DNA of 64,000 nucleotides from Mycobacterium syngnathidarum (lineage in GTDB: Bacteria > Actinomycetota > Actinomycetes > Mycobacteriales > Mycobacteriaceae), in NCBI RefSeq assembly GCF_001942625.1, contig NZ_MLCL01000054.1, positions 1 to 64,000 on the forward strand, in the 5' to 3' direction. Under the pieces are notes generated by a model. It was given only the letters and a program-made list of their open reading frames with translations. It searched no databases and was not told where the DNA came from. Below are positions 33,756-41,984 of the stretch, in pieces. The position numbers were made by a program, and so were the translations under genes. The first letter of the stretch is position 1, and every line of letters begins with the position of its first letter.

Positions 33756-33947
33756 TATTCGCGGCGGACACCCTGTGCGCGTTCGTTTTTGACGCGAACG
33801 ACAAACCTGAACTAGATGTCGGATTTCTTCCAGCGAAGCCTCGGTTTCCCTCCGCACTGTGCGCGGAACTGCGAGCATGGGCGATGGCGGTTCGGCAACG
33901 GCAAACGTCTAGCCGACTCGTTCGGTACCCGGGTGAAGGAGCGGCAG

Positions 33948-34289
33948 ATGAACTGGATGATGACTTCCGAGGTACGGAGCGCACTGACGAGAACGGCCGT
34001 TGCGGCGATCGGCGGCTTGGCCGTGCTGGCCGCGGTCACCCCCGCGCATGCGGCCGCCGCTGTTGCAGCCTCGCCCTGCGTGCCGGTGGCCCTCGAACCC
34101 ATCAGCCCGGATGATCCGGCGTGCGCGACCGAGGGGTGGAATCCGGCCTGTTGGGGCGGCATGTACGACCAGTCGCCCGACGATGGGATCCCTGGCGACA
34201 ACGCGGCGGAGGGCGGCATACCGGCCCCTGCGATGGTGCCAAATGTCGACGGATCTCTCAGCCCTCCCGGCACCCCAGGGGCCATCTAG
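33948..34289 (+). CDS. Small secreted protein
   Basis: 113 residues from ATG 33948 (AAGGAGCGGCAG upstream): signal peptide TRTAVAAIGGLAVLAAVTPA ending AHA at about residue 36, then a mature region with three cysteines, rich in Pro, Gly and Asp (PVALEPISPDDPACATEGWN, CWGGMYDQSPDDG). Mycobacteria have many such secreted hypotheticals. No further function can be given. Confidence 0.6.
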   Translation: MNWMMTSEVRSALTRTAVAAIGGLAVLAAVTPAHAAAAVAASPCVPVALEPISPDDPACATEGWNPACWGGMYDQSPDDGIPGDNAAEGGIPAPAMVPNVDGSLSPPGTPGAI

Positions 34290-34314
34290 CCGCGAACCTA
34301 CGAGTGCGCCAACG

Positions 34315-34348
34315 GTACATCCTTTTCTGAATACATATATGGATGTAC
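34315..34348. promoter_or_regulatory. Inverted repeat in front of cmtR (probable metal-sensor operator)
   Basis: GTACATCC (34315-34322) and GGATGTAC (34341-34348) are exact inverted 8-mers; a shorter TACAT-N6-ATGTA lies inside the right part (34332-34347). The right arm ends 10 bases before the GTG start. ArsR-family sensors bind such AT-centred dyads over their own promoter. Confidence 0.55.
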
Positions 34349-34358
34349 TGTTGCCGAT

Positions 34359-34688
34359 GTGGAGACACTCACCCAGGTGGCAGTGCTGGCCCGGTTCGGT
34401 CACGCGCTGTCGGATCGAACCCGTTCCAAGATCCTGCTGGCACTCAAGGATTCGCCGGGATATCCGGCAGACCTGGCCGAAGCGGCGGGGGTATCCCGCC
34501 AGAGCATGTCCAACCACCTCGCCTGCCTGCGCGGTTGCGGCCTGGTCGTCGCCGTTCCAGAAGGTCGGCGCACGCGCTATGAACTCGCCGACGGCAGGCT
34601 TGCCCACGCACTGAACGATCTACTGCAGGTGGTGCTCGCCGCCGAGTCCGAACATTGCCCGAACGCAGCTTCCGACGGGTGTTGCTGA
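34359..34688 (+). CDS. cmtR: CmtR-type Cd/Pb-sensing ArsR-family repressor
   Basis: 109 residues from GTG 34359. The winged-helix domain and the block SNHLACLRGCGLVVA are those of M. tuberculosis CmtR. The metal ligands are conserved: Cys56 and Cys60 in the ACLRGC helix and Cys100 in the C-terminal ESEHCPN tail, equivalent to CmtR Cys57, Cys61 and Cys102. A terminal CC pair is extra. Metal binding releases the repressor from its operator. The stop overlaps the transporter start by one base, so it governs that gene. Confidence 0.85.
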   Translation: METLTQVAVLARFGHALSDRTRSKILLALKDSPGYPADLAEAAGVSRQSMSNHLACLRGCGLVVAVPEGRRTRYELADGRLAHALNDLLQVVLAAESEHCPNAASDGCC

Positions 34689-35377
34689 TGGCCTCGGACC
34701 TCGAGTACCCCGCTCCTGCCCTGACCCCGGCGCGACGCGCTCTGCTGCACGGGCGAATCCGGTGGTTTGTCGCGGCAACCATCGCCTACAACGTGATCGA
34801 GGCGATCGTCGCGATCGGCGAAGGCGCCAGGGTGTCCTCGACCGCGTTGATCGGCTTCGGCCTCGACTCCGTGATCGAAGTGTCTTCGGCCGCTGCGGTC
34901 GCCTGGCAATTCTCCGGTCCGGACCCAGAAGCCAGAGAAAAGACCGCGCTCCGGATCATCGCGGTGTCATTCTTCGCGCTGGCCGGCTACGTGACGGTCG
35001 AATCGATCCGATCACTCACCGGAGCGGCCGAGGCTCGACACTCGACAATCGGCATCGCGCTGACCGCGGCCAGCCTCATCGTCATGCCCGTGCTGTCGTG
35101 GGCCCAACGCCGAGCCGGCCGCGAACTCGGATCCCGCTCTGCTGTCGCCGACTCCAAGCAAACCCTGCTCTGCACCTACCTGTCCGCTGTGGTGCTCGCC
35201 GGCCTGGTGCTCAACAGTCTCTTCGGCTGGAGTTGGGCCGACCCGATCGCTGCACTCATCCTGGCCGGCGTTGCCGGCTACGAAGGACGCAAAGCGTGGC
35301 GTGGCCAAACCTGCTGCACCACAGCCCTTCCTGCTGCCGACGGCGGAGACGGCTGCTGCCCGAACCGCACCGACTGA
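34688..35377 (+). CDS. Cation diffusion-type heavy-metal transporter
   Basis: 229 residues with about five or six membrane spans (WFVAATIAYNVIEAIVAIGE, LRIIAVSFFALAGYVTVESI, TYLSAVVLAGLVLNSLFGWS and others). ALIGFGLDSVIEVSSAAAVA resembles the CDF transmembrane metal site, and the final helix SWADPIAALILAGVAGYEG is family-typical. The C-terminus is cysteine-rich (TCCTTA, GCCPN), suited to soft metals. It is coupled to cmtR, so Cd, Pb or Zn export is the probable job. The cytoplasmic CDF domain is missing, as in many short actinobacterial members. Confidence 0.8.
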   Translation: MASDLEYPAPALTPARRALLHGRIRWFVAATIAYNVIEAIVAIGEGARVSSTALIGFGLDSVIEVSSAAAVAWQFSGPDPEAREKTALRIIAVSFFALAGYVTVESIRSLTGAAEARHSTIGIALTAASLIVMPVLSWAQRRAGRELGSRSAVADSKQTLLCTYLSAVVLAGLVLNSLFGWSWADPIAALILAGVAGYEGRKAWRGQTCCTTALPAADGGDGCCPNRTD

Positions 35378-35395
35378 TCACGCAAGGAGATGAAC

Positions 35396-36010
35396 ATGGC
35401 TGTGGCCGCACTGATTCTCTATCTGATCTTCGCCGTCTTGGGATTCGGCTGGCGTAGCTGGGTTCAGTACCGCCGCAGCGGTTCGACCGGGTTCCGCGGC
35501 ATTCACGGACGGCCCGGCTCGCTGGAGTGGCTGGCCGGCATCGGATTCATCGTGGCGGTCATCGTCGGAGTCTTCGCTCCAGCGGCGCAGTTTCTCGGAA
35601 TCCTCACCCCGATTGCAGGCCTGCAGGCCGCGTGGATTCAGGCGCTCGGGACAGTGCTCGCCGTCGTAGGAGTAGCGGGCACCGTCTATGCCCAACTGGA
35701 CATGGGCGAGTCTTGGCGAATCGGCGTTGACCCCAGTGAGACAACGACGTTGGTGCGCAACGGGGTATTCGGAACCGTGCGCAACCCGATCTTTACCGCC
35801 ATGCTGGTCTTCGCCGGCGGCATTACCCTGATGACGCCCAACCCGATTGCGTTGGTCGGGTTCGTCGCATTGCTGGCGACGATCGAACTCCAGGTCAGGA
35901 TCGTCGAGGAACCTTACCTGCTCCGCACCCATGGTGAGTCGTACCGCGACTACTGTGCTGCCGTCGGGCGATTCGTCCCCGGCCTCGGGCGGCACGAGAG
36001 GTCCCGTTGA
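35396..36010 (+). CDS. Isoprenylcysteine carboxyl methyltransferase-family membrane protein
   Basis: 204 residues with five membrane segments and the ICMT/PEMT signature near the C-terminus: LVRNGVFGTVRNPIFTAML, then VEEPYLLRTHGESYRDYCAA. ATG 35396 is preferred over ATG 35390 because AAGGAG ends at 35389. It lies in the cmtR-transporter operon; bacterial ICMT-like proteins often sit beside metal exporters, but what they methylate is unknown. Confidence 0.82.
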   Translation: MAVAALILYLIFAVLGFGWRSWVQYRRSGSTGFRGIHGRPGSLEWLAGIGFIVAVIVGVFAPAAQFLGILTPIAGLQAAWIQALGTVLAVVGVAGTVYAQLDMGESWRIGVDPSETTTLVRNGVFGTVRNPIFTAMLVFAGGITLMTPNPIALVGFVALLATIELQVRIVEEPYLLRTHGESYRDYCAAVGRFVPGLGRHERSR

Positions 36011-36016
36011 CACCGA

Positions 36017-36412
36017 TCAGACGTTGACCGCGAAGCCAAGATCGACGTCGCACGCGGCCTGTCCGCCTCGTACGCCCCAGTTCTCGAGTGCGCTCTCACG
36101 CAAGACAATCGTGACGTGGTTTGCAGGGATGCCCAGCGCCTGCAGACGAGTGGTGATCTCCCGGTAGAGATTCCGCTTGGCCTCGACCGATCGACCGGCG
36201 AAGCAGTCGATCGCAACGAACGTGTACAGCTCGGGGTGAGCCAATCCGGGGGAATACGAGAACCGATGCGGTTCATGGGATACCAATCGGACATGCTTGT
36301 CGCCGGGAGGTATCTGGAACGCGGACACCAGCGCATCGTGCACCGCATCGATGATCGCCACCTCGTCGGATTCGGTGTACGGGCGCCTGACCTCGATGAG
36401 CGTGCTGGGCAT
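36017..36412 (-). CDS. Tautomerase-superfamily protein
   Basis: 131 residues from ATG 36412. The N-terminal MPSTLIEV leaves Pro1 after Met removal, the catalytic base of the superfamily. Two beta-alpha-beta units follow (AIIDAVHDALVSAFQ and RNLYREITTRLQALGI-P). The reaction is probably keto-enol tautomerisation or a related dehalogenation. It is convergent with the ICMT gene, six bases away. Confidence 0.78.
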   Translation of the reverse strand: MPSTLIEVRRPYTESDEVAIIDAVHDALVSAFQIPPGDKHVRLVSHEPHRFSYSPGLAHPELYTFVAIDCFAGRSVEAKRNLYREITTRLQALGIPANHVTIVLRESALENWGVRGGQAACDVDLGFAVNV

Positions 36413-36465
36413 CCGGGAATCGTCACACACGTGGCGGGCGGCCGTCATTCCAATTTTGAAGACGT

Positions 36466-36499
36466 GGGCCCCAGCCTCGAATGTGCGAGGCTGGGGCCC
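36466..36499 (-). terminator. Strong hairpin terminator of pepD
   Basis: GGGCCCCAGCCTCG (36466-36479) and CGAGGCTGGGGCCC (36486-36499) form a perfect 14-bp stem with a 6-base loop, 12 bases past the pepD stop. The strand after the stem on the pepD side reads CACGTCTTC, with only a weak U-tract, as is common in mycobacteria. Confidence 0.75.
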
Positions 36500-36511
36500 G
36501 GTAACTGGCTG

Positions 36512-37966
36512 CTACGCCTGCACCTGTCCGAGGGTGACATCGACGGTGCGCGACGCGCCCGACGAGTCCTCAAAAGTCAGCGTCACGGTGTCCCCCGGCG
36601 CCTTGGAACGCACCGCGGCGACCAGGGCATCGGGACTGTCGATCACCTTGTCGTCGAGCTTGGTGATCACCGCACCCTCGTTCAGGCCCGCGACTGCCGC
36701 CGGACCACCCCTGACCACGCCGGCGACTGTTGCGCCACTGGTGTCGTTGCCGGAGAGCTGAACACCCAGCGAGGCGTGTTGGACGGTGCCGGTCGAAACC
36801 AGTTCGTCGGCAATACGTTTGGCCTGATCCACCGGAATGGCGAAGCCCAGACCGATCGATCCGGCCGGCCCGCTACCCGGCGAACTTTGGCCACCACCCA
36901 GCGAGGCGATTGCGGAGTTGACCCCGATCAGGTCTCCGTTCATGTCGACGAGCGCACCGCCGGAGTTGCCCGGGTTGATCGCCGCATCGGTCTGGATGGC
37001 GCTCATCACCGATTGCTGGCCGCTCTGGCCGCCGCCGGTGGTGACCGGGCGATCCAGGGCGCTGATGATGCCCGTCGTCACCGTCCCCTGCAGACCCAGC
37101 GGCGAGCCGATCGCGACGACGTTCTGGCCGACCTTCAAGTCCTTCGAAGAACCGATCGTGATCGGGGTGAGCCCAGAGACGTTCTGTGCCTTCACCACCG
37201 CGATGTCGTCGGCGGGGTCGGTGCCGATCACGGAGAACGGCACCGTACGTCCGTCGGACATCGTCACGGTCGCCTCAATCGCGCCGCCGGCCCGTCCGGA
37301 TCTGTCGGCCGACGGTCCGTCGGGTGAGTACGGGTCGCCGCCGGGGAACAGGCCGCGCGGCAAGCCGGGGAACGGGCCATCGGGCGACATCTGGGTGGCC
37401 AGCGGCCCCTGATCGCCGGTGCCGCGCGCCGCGGAGGCCACAACGTGGTTGTTGGTGAGGATGAGGCCGTCCTCGGTCAGGACGATGCCGGAGCCTTCCT
37501 CACGCCCTTGCCCGGTTTCGATCTGCAGTTTGACCACGCTGGGCAGCACTTTGGCCGAGACCTGTTCGACCGATCCGGCCGGTGCCGAACCCTTCGGCTG
37601 CACCGGAACCCCCCCTGGGGCGGGCAACGGCTTGCCGATGCGGTCGGGCGCCGACGCCTGGGCCACCGGACTCGGCGGTCCGGCATGGTCCACCACAGCG
37701 ATCGCTGCGACCGCACCCGTCGCCATGGCGACCGCGGCGGTGCCGGCGACGAGCACGCCGACGCGCGACTTCTTCTTCGGTTGCGACGCTTCCTGAGTGA
37801 CGGGCGTATCGAACTTCTGGGTCATCTCGGGATGCAGCCCATAGGGCGGATACGGCTGCTGATAGCCCTTCCGGCTCCACGGGCTCGGATCCGGCTGACC
37901 TGTGGCCTGTTTCGCTTCCCACCCCTGGTTGCTATTCGATGATGACATCCCCGGCCACTGATTCAT
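36512..37966 (-). CDS. pepD: HtrA-type serine protease, PepD-like
   Basis: 484 residues. A Pro/Gln-rich cytoplasmic N-terminus (1-65), one membrane anchor (about 69-92), a trypsin-like domain with catalytic His174 (TNNHVV), Asp254 (PADDIAVV) and Ser335 (NPGNSGGAL), and one PDZ domain (about 385-482, ending VTLTFEDSSGASRTVDVT). Sequence blocks match M. tuberculosis PepD (Rv0983), which works in envelope protein quality control under MprAB. Unlike that locus, no mprAB genes adjoin, so this may be a paralogue. A 25-residue Gly/Pro/Asp insert (about 190-220) is unusual. A strong terminator follows. Confidence 0.85.
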   Translation of the reverse strand: MNQWPGMSSSNSNQGWEAKQATGQPDPSPWSRKGYQQPYPPYGLHPEMTQKFDTPVTQEASQPKKKSRVGVLVAGTAAVAMATGAVAAIAVVDHAGPPSPVAQASAPDRIGKPLPAPGGVPVQPKGSAPAGSVEQVSAKVLPSVVKLQIETGQGREEGSGIVLTEDGLILTNNHVVASAARGTGDQGPLATQMSPDGPFPGLPRGLFPGGDPYSPDGPSADRSGRAGGAIEATVTMSDGRTVPFSVIGTDPADDIAVVKAQNVSGLTPITIGSSKDLKVGQNVVAIGSPLGLQGTVTTGIISALDRPVTTGGGQSGQQSVMSAIQTDAAINPGNSGGALVDMNGDLIGVNSAIASLGGGQSSPGSGPAGSIGLGFAIPVDQAKRIADELVSTGTVQHASLGVQLSGNDTSGATVAGVVRGGPAAVAGLNEGAVITKLDDKVIDSPDALVAAVRSKAPGDTVTLTFEDSSGASRTVDVTLGQVQA

Positions 37967-38180
37967 TGCGCTTGCTTCTTTCGTTGCGACACCGACATTT
38001 ATGCGCCGTGCCGGCGCCTATGTAGATGCTGCAGTCCGGTACTGAGGGTTAGCTGAGAGTGAGCTCGGTGCGGCCCAAGACTTTGCCGGGCTGCGCGTGG
38101 CCGCGGTCACAGCGCGCAGCCGCGAACCCGAAAGTGCCACTGCGGCAGGAACGTCGCCAGCCGAGCGGCGAATGTGCGCA

Positions 38181-38591
38181 TCAGCCCAATGGATTGAGCA
38201 CCAAGGTGCACAGCCTTGGCAGGTTCCTCAGGGGGATCCAGACCATCACCTGGCGGCAGGTTCCGGTGGCCTGGCCGATCGGCCCACCACAGACCGGCCA
38301 CGCTCCCAGGCCTTGAGTCTGCAATACGTTGCGGGCCACGCGAATCTGCTCTTCGCGACTCGCCGCAGCAGGCGATCCGGTTCCTCCGTGGGAGGCCCAC
38401 GTGGCAGGAGTGAACTGCAGCCCTCCGTAGAAGCCGTTGCCGGTGTCAGCTGCCCAGTTCCCGCCCGATTCACATTGCGCCATCGCATCCCAGTTCGGCT
38501 CTGCGCCGGCGTTCGGAACAGTCAGGAGGGTCTGGGCCAAGGTGAATGCACCGATGAACCCGAACACGGTGACGACCCTGCGCACGCGCAT
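38181..38591 (-). CDS. Resuscitation-promoting factor (Rpf-domain muralytic enzyme)
   Basis: Secreted peptidoglycan hydrolase that helps dormant cells resume growth. 136 residues: signal peptide to AGA-E (residue 30), then an Rpf domain [20 protein letters not shown] with catalytic Glu41, and [17 protein letters not shown] through [20 protein letters not shown] 30-residue hydrophobic/basic tail with two cysteines follows the domain. It is close to the short RpfC/RpfE class. A perfect 10-bp hairpin sits directly before the Shine-Dalgarno (GAAGGGA). Confidence 0.88.
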   Translation of the reverse strand: MRVRRVVTVFGFIGAFTLAQTLLTVPNAGAEPNWDAMAQCESGGNWAADTGNGFYGGLQFTPATWASHGGTGSPAAASREEQIRVARNVLQTQGLGAWPVCGGPIGQATGTCRQVMVWIPLRNLPRLCTLVLNPLG

Positions 38592-38607
38592 GTCGATCCC
38601 TTCATGG

Positions 38608-38632
38608 CGGCGGGCACTACCCGTGCCCGCCG
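38608..38632 (-). promoter_or_regulatory. Hairpin in the rpf 5' leader
   Basis: CGGCGGGCAC (38608-38617) and GTGCCCGCCG (38623-38632) pair perfectly around a 5-base loop. The stem ends only a few bases upstream of the rpf Shine-Dalgarno, a position where it could hinder ribosome binding or act as an attenuator. Confidence 0.5.
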
Positions 38633-38991
38633 GTAATGGCGGGGCGAAAGACTATTTGCAGCCCATCGTGATACAGAGTTTACCAATGAGGTGAAAGTAA
38701 AATAGCCGTGCTAGAGAGTCTAATTATCTTCTTTGAGTTTATTTAATAGTTATGCGCTTTCTGTGGCCAGTGAGGTAGGTGAGATCCCGCGGACGAATCG
38801 CCCATCGGCACAGGTCAGCACCCCACTTGTCGCATCTCGGTCCGGCCGGCGGCACCCGGCACCGCTCTCATAAATTCAGGGCCTACCGCTGTGGCGATTT
38901 ACAACTGCCGTGAATTCAGATTCTGAAGAGACGGTAGTGAAAGAAATGAATTCTGATGCAAATGTGACAGCTGTGAGAGATGTGGTTGTTG
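38633..38991. other. AT-rich intergenic region upstream of rpf
   Basis: No gene. The part at about 38680-38760 is strikingly AT-rich for this genome (for example TTTGAGTTTATTTAATAG). It contains TTTAC and GTAAA as a dyad near 38684-38702. Farther right, TGAATTCAGAT and TGAATTCTGAT form a near-direct repeat at about 38912 and 38947. This is likely an upstream control region for rpf. Confidence 0.45.
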
Positions 38992-40347
38992 TTACAGAAC
39001 GTTGCCCACCACTGCCGCCGGGCGCAAGCGAGCGATGATGCCGTCGAGGTCGCGCTGGAACATCTCGGGACGGAACACGTGTCCCCCGGGCACCTCGTGT
39101 GCCTCAAACGGGATCCCGGCCCGGCCGAGCAGGTCACGGAACTCGCGTTGGCCGGCGAGCACCTGCGTCTCGTTCACGCTGTCGAACCAGTTGAGCGGAT
39201 CGGGACTGGTACCGGCGACAAGGAAGATCCGTTTGTTGCGGTAGCTGTCGATCCTCTCGACCGGATTGTCGGCACTGACCCTGGCCTGGTCCCAGAAGGG
39301 CGCGCCGTAGACCGTCCCGCCGCCCAGATCCAGAACGGCCGAGGTGATGTTCGCCCAGTGCACCACGAGGCCGAAATCGCGGCGCAGACTCGCCGGCCCG
39401 GAGTGGGCGCTGACCGATGCGAAATGGCCGTAGTACTTGGCGGTGTACTTCAGCGCACCGAAACCGCCCATCGAGAAACCGCCGACCGCACGGCCGTCGT
39501 ACTCGGCGTACGTCCGGAAGTTCGCTTCGATCCACGGCAGCAGCTGGGCGATATGGAACGTCTCCCAATTGCGCGGCCCGACAAAGGACGTGACCGGGTT
39601 GGAGTACCAACCAGCGTGCCCGCCGTCGGGCATCACCACGATGATCGGCTTGCCGGCCGTCCAGCTGCGGATTCCCAGAAAGTCGAACTGACGGAAGTCG
39701 TCGGCACCGCCGTGGAACATGTACAGCACCGGGTAGGTGCGGCCGCTGGTGTGATAGTCGTCGGGAAGCAGAACGTTGACGCCGGGGTTCCAGCCGACGG
39801 CGGCGGTCTGGAATCGGTAGTACCACAGGCGAGGATCACTCTCGTTGCGGTCGACGATCCGCAGACCGAAGCCGTCACTGCGACCGCTGAATATGACCAG
39901 CGTCTGCCCTGGTTTGAGGTGACCCGGATCGGGGATGTCGTTGACCGCGGCGATCGGCGGATAGAACAAGGCATCACCGTAGAAGCGTGATGCCAACGCC
40001 GACAACGTATCTCCCGGCGCAACCGTGTAACGCTTGAGTTCGGGGACGATGAGCCGTTGCCCGGGATTGAGGCCGGCGCCCTCGCCGATTCCGTTGGCGG
40101 CCGCGATCAAGCGGGCCAGATCGGGCTGTCCGTAGAAGCGGGACGCCACCGCCGACAACGTTTCCCCGGGGGCCGCAGTGAGACGCGCATAGTCTGGGAA
40201 GACCAGCTGCTGTCCGACGTTGACGACGTCCGGATCGGGAATTGCGCTGGCCGCAGCGATCAGCCGATACAGTTCGGCATCCCCGTAGAACCGCAACGCC
40301 AATGCCGACAGCGTCTCCCCCGCCACGACCGTGTGAATCCTGACCAT
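38992..40347 (-). CDS. Triple-LysM protein fused to an Ag85-like alpha/beta esterase
   Basis: 451 residues after AAGGAGGGGACC. Three LysM modules occupy residues about 3-51, 54-102 and 105-153, each with GETLSAxAxRFYG or GDTLSALASRFYG. An esterase domain (about 160-451) of the Esterase D/Ag85 family follows: VLYMFHGGADDFR, IIVVMPDGG, nucleophile GGFSMGGFGA (Ser292) and HEVPGGHVFRPEM with the catalytic His. LysM binds glycans such as peptidoglycan or chitin. No signal peptide is visible, because the first LysM starts at residue 3; export would need another route. The domain order is unusual. Confidence 0.8.
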   Translation of the reverse strand: MVRIHTVVAGETLSALALRFYGDAELYRLIAAASAIPDPDVVNVGQQLVFPDYARLTAAPGETLSAVASRFYGQPDLARLIAAANGIGEGAGLNPGQRLIVPELKRYTVAPGDTLSALASRFYGDALFYPPIAAVNDIPDPGHLKPGQTLVIFSGRSDGFGLRIVDRNESDPRLWYYRFQTAAVGWNPGVNVLLPDDYHTSGRTYPVLYMFHGGADDFRQFDFLGIRSWTAGKPIIVVMPDGGHAGWYSNPVTSFVGPRNWETFHIAQLLPWIEANFRTYAEYDGRAVGGFSMGGFGALKYTAKYYGHFASVSAHSGPASLRRDFGLVVHWANITSAVLDLGGGTVYGAPFWDQARVSADNPVERIDSYRNKRIFLVAGTSPDPLNWFDSVNETQVLAGQREFRDLLGRAGIPFEAHEVPGGHVFRPEMFQRDLDGIIARLRPAAVVGNVL

Positions 40348-40461
40348 AGGTCCCCTCCTTCAGTTGCAACGAGCCCTGGTTGACAAGTCCGATTGCCCTG
40401 ATCTTCTTCGAGTCTAGGCGTGAAACGGTTGACTTCTAAGGCATTTCGGACGTTCGACACG

Positions 40462-40467
40462 TACGCT
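40462..40467 (+). promoter_or_regulatory. -10 element of a probable leaderless promoter
   Basis: TACGCT ends six bases before GTG 40474, with no Shine-Dalgarno, placing the transcript start at the start codon. This also supports GTG 40474 over the more upstream in-frame start at 40420. Confidence 0.4.
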
Positions 40468-40473
40468 GCCCAC

Positions 40474-41490
40474 GTGTACGTCGATGCGATGACCGTTCCG
40501 CAACCGCTGGCAAAAGTCGGTGAGCTTGCCCGCAGCGCCCAGTCCGCCGGATTCTCCGGGCTCCTGCTCACCGAGACGGGCCGCACCGCGTATCTGAACG
40601 CGGCGGTGGCTTCTCAGGCCGCTCCCGGCCTGGAGCTCTCGACCGGTGTCGCCGTCGCGTTTCCACGCAGCCCGTTCATCACCGCGGCGTCAGCCTGGGA
40701 ACTCCAGGAAGCAACCGGAGGCAGGTTCCGGCTCGGTATCGGCACCCAGGTCCGTACCCACGTGGTCCGGCGCTACGGGATGCCCTTCGAACACCCCGGA
40801 CCGCGCCTGCGCGACTACGTGCTGGCCGTGAAGGCGTGTTTCACGGCTTTCCGAACCGGAACCCTCGATCATCACGGCGACTTCTACAACCTCGACTTCA
40901 TCACGCCCCAGTGGAGTCCCGGCCCGATCGATGCGCCCGATCCCAAAGTGGACATCGCGGCCGTGAATCCGTGGATGCTGCGCATGGCGGGCGAGGTGGC
41001 CGACGGGGTGCACATCCACCCGATCGGCGAGCCGGGCTACATCGCTCGCCACGTAATGCCCAATATTGCCGCTGGAGCGGCCAGGGCGGGCCGCGCCCCT
41101 GCCGACATCGCCAAGATCGTGCCGGTCATGACGATCGTCGGCGACACGGACGAAGAACGCGCCCACGAGCGCGAGTTGGTGCGGGCCAGCATGAGTTTCT
41201 ACGGGAGTACGCCGAACTACGCGTTCATCTGGGACGAGGCCGGCTTCGACGGCACCACGGCCCGGCTGCGGGAGAAACAGAAAGCCGGTGACATCGCAGG
41301 CATGGCCGCACAGATCACCGACGACCACATCGCCGCGTTCGCCACCGAATCGACGTGGGACGGATTGGCTGAGGCGCTGATCGACAAATACGCCGGGATC
41401 GCCACCCGGCTGGTGCTCTACAACGCGCTGGGCGGCGCCGAACGCTTCGAACGCTACGGCGAGATCGCGAAACGGCTGTCGACGAGGTGA
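40474..41490 (+). CDS. F420-dependent LLM-class oxidoreductase (TIGR03617 type)
   Basis: 338 residues. VYVDAMTVPQPLAKVGELAR is the family N-terminus, then GFSGLLLTETGRTAYLNAAV, LSTGVAVAFPRSPF, FRLGIGTQVRTHVVRRYGMP and VNPWMLRMAGEVADGVHIHP, all typical of the subgroup. The reaction is an F420-linked oxidation or reduction of an unknown substrate. It stands alone, divergent from the LysM-esterase gene. Confidence 0.85.
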   Translation: MYVDAMTVPQPLAKVGELARSAQSAGFSGLLLTETGRTAYLNAAVASQAAPGLELSTGVAVAFPRSPFITAASAWELQEATGGRFRLGIGTQVRTHVVRRYGMPFEHPGPRLRDYVLAVKACFTAFRTGTLDHHGDFYNLDFITPQWSPGPIDAPDPKVDIAAVNPWMLRMAGEVADGVHIHPIGEPGYIARHVMPNIAAGAARAGRAPADIAKIVPVMTIVGDTDEERAHERELVRASMSFYGSTPNYAFIWDEAGFDGTTARLREKQKAGDIAGMAAQITDDHIAAFATESTWDGLAEALIDKYAGIATRLVLYNALGGAERFERYGEIAKRLSTR

Positions 41491-41509
41491 AGCGCACATT
41501 ACCCGCGCT

Positions 41510-41543
41510 GTAGCATTCTGCTACGCTGGTTTCAGACTGCTAC
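41510..41543 (+). promoter_or_regulatory. Probable operator of the ParD-like/zeta operon
   Basis: GTAGC (41510-41514) is inverted as GCTAC (41520-41524), and CTGCTAC is repeated directly at 41518-41524 and 41537-41543, 19 bp apart. TAGCAT at 41511-41516 could be the -10. Antitoxin autoregulation is the simple reading. Confidence 0.45.
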
Positions 41544-41557
41544 AACGGAGGTCTGCC

Positions 41558-41947
41558 ATGACCGAAACCGCAGATCGGGTTACCCGGTTCGCCGCTGATC
41601 TCATGGATAGCGCGGCCGCCGAAGGCGCGCGTCAGAGCCGGTCAGCCAAACAGCAGCTCGACCATTGGGCTCGCGTGGGCCGGGCGGTGTCGAGCCAACA
41701 CAGTGCGGCACGCCGCAAGGTGGAGTCCGCGTTGGCAGGCGATCTGCCCCTGCGCGATTTGACGACCGAGGAAGGCACGGTTTTCGACGCCGAGATCGCC
41801 GCCTCCATCGAGGAAAGCCTGGCGCGCGCTGACTATGGCAAAACGCTGGCCGGACGCGGGATCACCACGGTGGCGCTCGACGCAAACGGCGAGATCGTGC
41901 AGTACCGCCCCGACGGCAGCACTGCGGTGCTGGCACACAAAGCGTGA
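41558..41947 (+). CDS. ParD-like antitoxin of a zeta-type toxin
   Basis: 129 residues, preceded by GGAGG. The N-terminal part DRVTRFAADLMDSAAAEGAR resembles the ParD-like/VapB_4 antitoxin family; a helical middle (QQLDHWARVGRAVSS) and a short C-terminal strand pair (GITTVALDANGEIVQYRP) follow. Length and neighbour match the M. tuberculosis pair Rv0367c-Rv0366c. The toxin starts 37 bases downstream. Confidence 0.75.
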   Translation: MTETADRVTRFAADLMDSAAAEGARQSRSAKQQLDHWARVGRAVSSQHSAARRKVESALAGDLPLRDLTTEEGTVFDAEIAASIEESLARADYGKTLAGRGITTVALDANGEIVQYRPDGSTAVLAHKA

Positions 41948-41984
41948 TCGTGGCCGGCACTGACGTGGGCCGTATCACCGCGCG

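Noticed and set aside
36116..37327. A 403-codon plus-strand frame opposite pepD.
   Set aside because: The minus strand has a complete HtrA protease with catalytic triad and PDZ domain.
38592..38700. A c-di-AMP (ydaO) riboswitch before rpf.
   Set aside because: Only a simple 10-bp hairpin is visible; the conserved ydaO core could not be recognised and the leader is too short for it.
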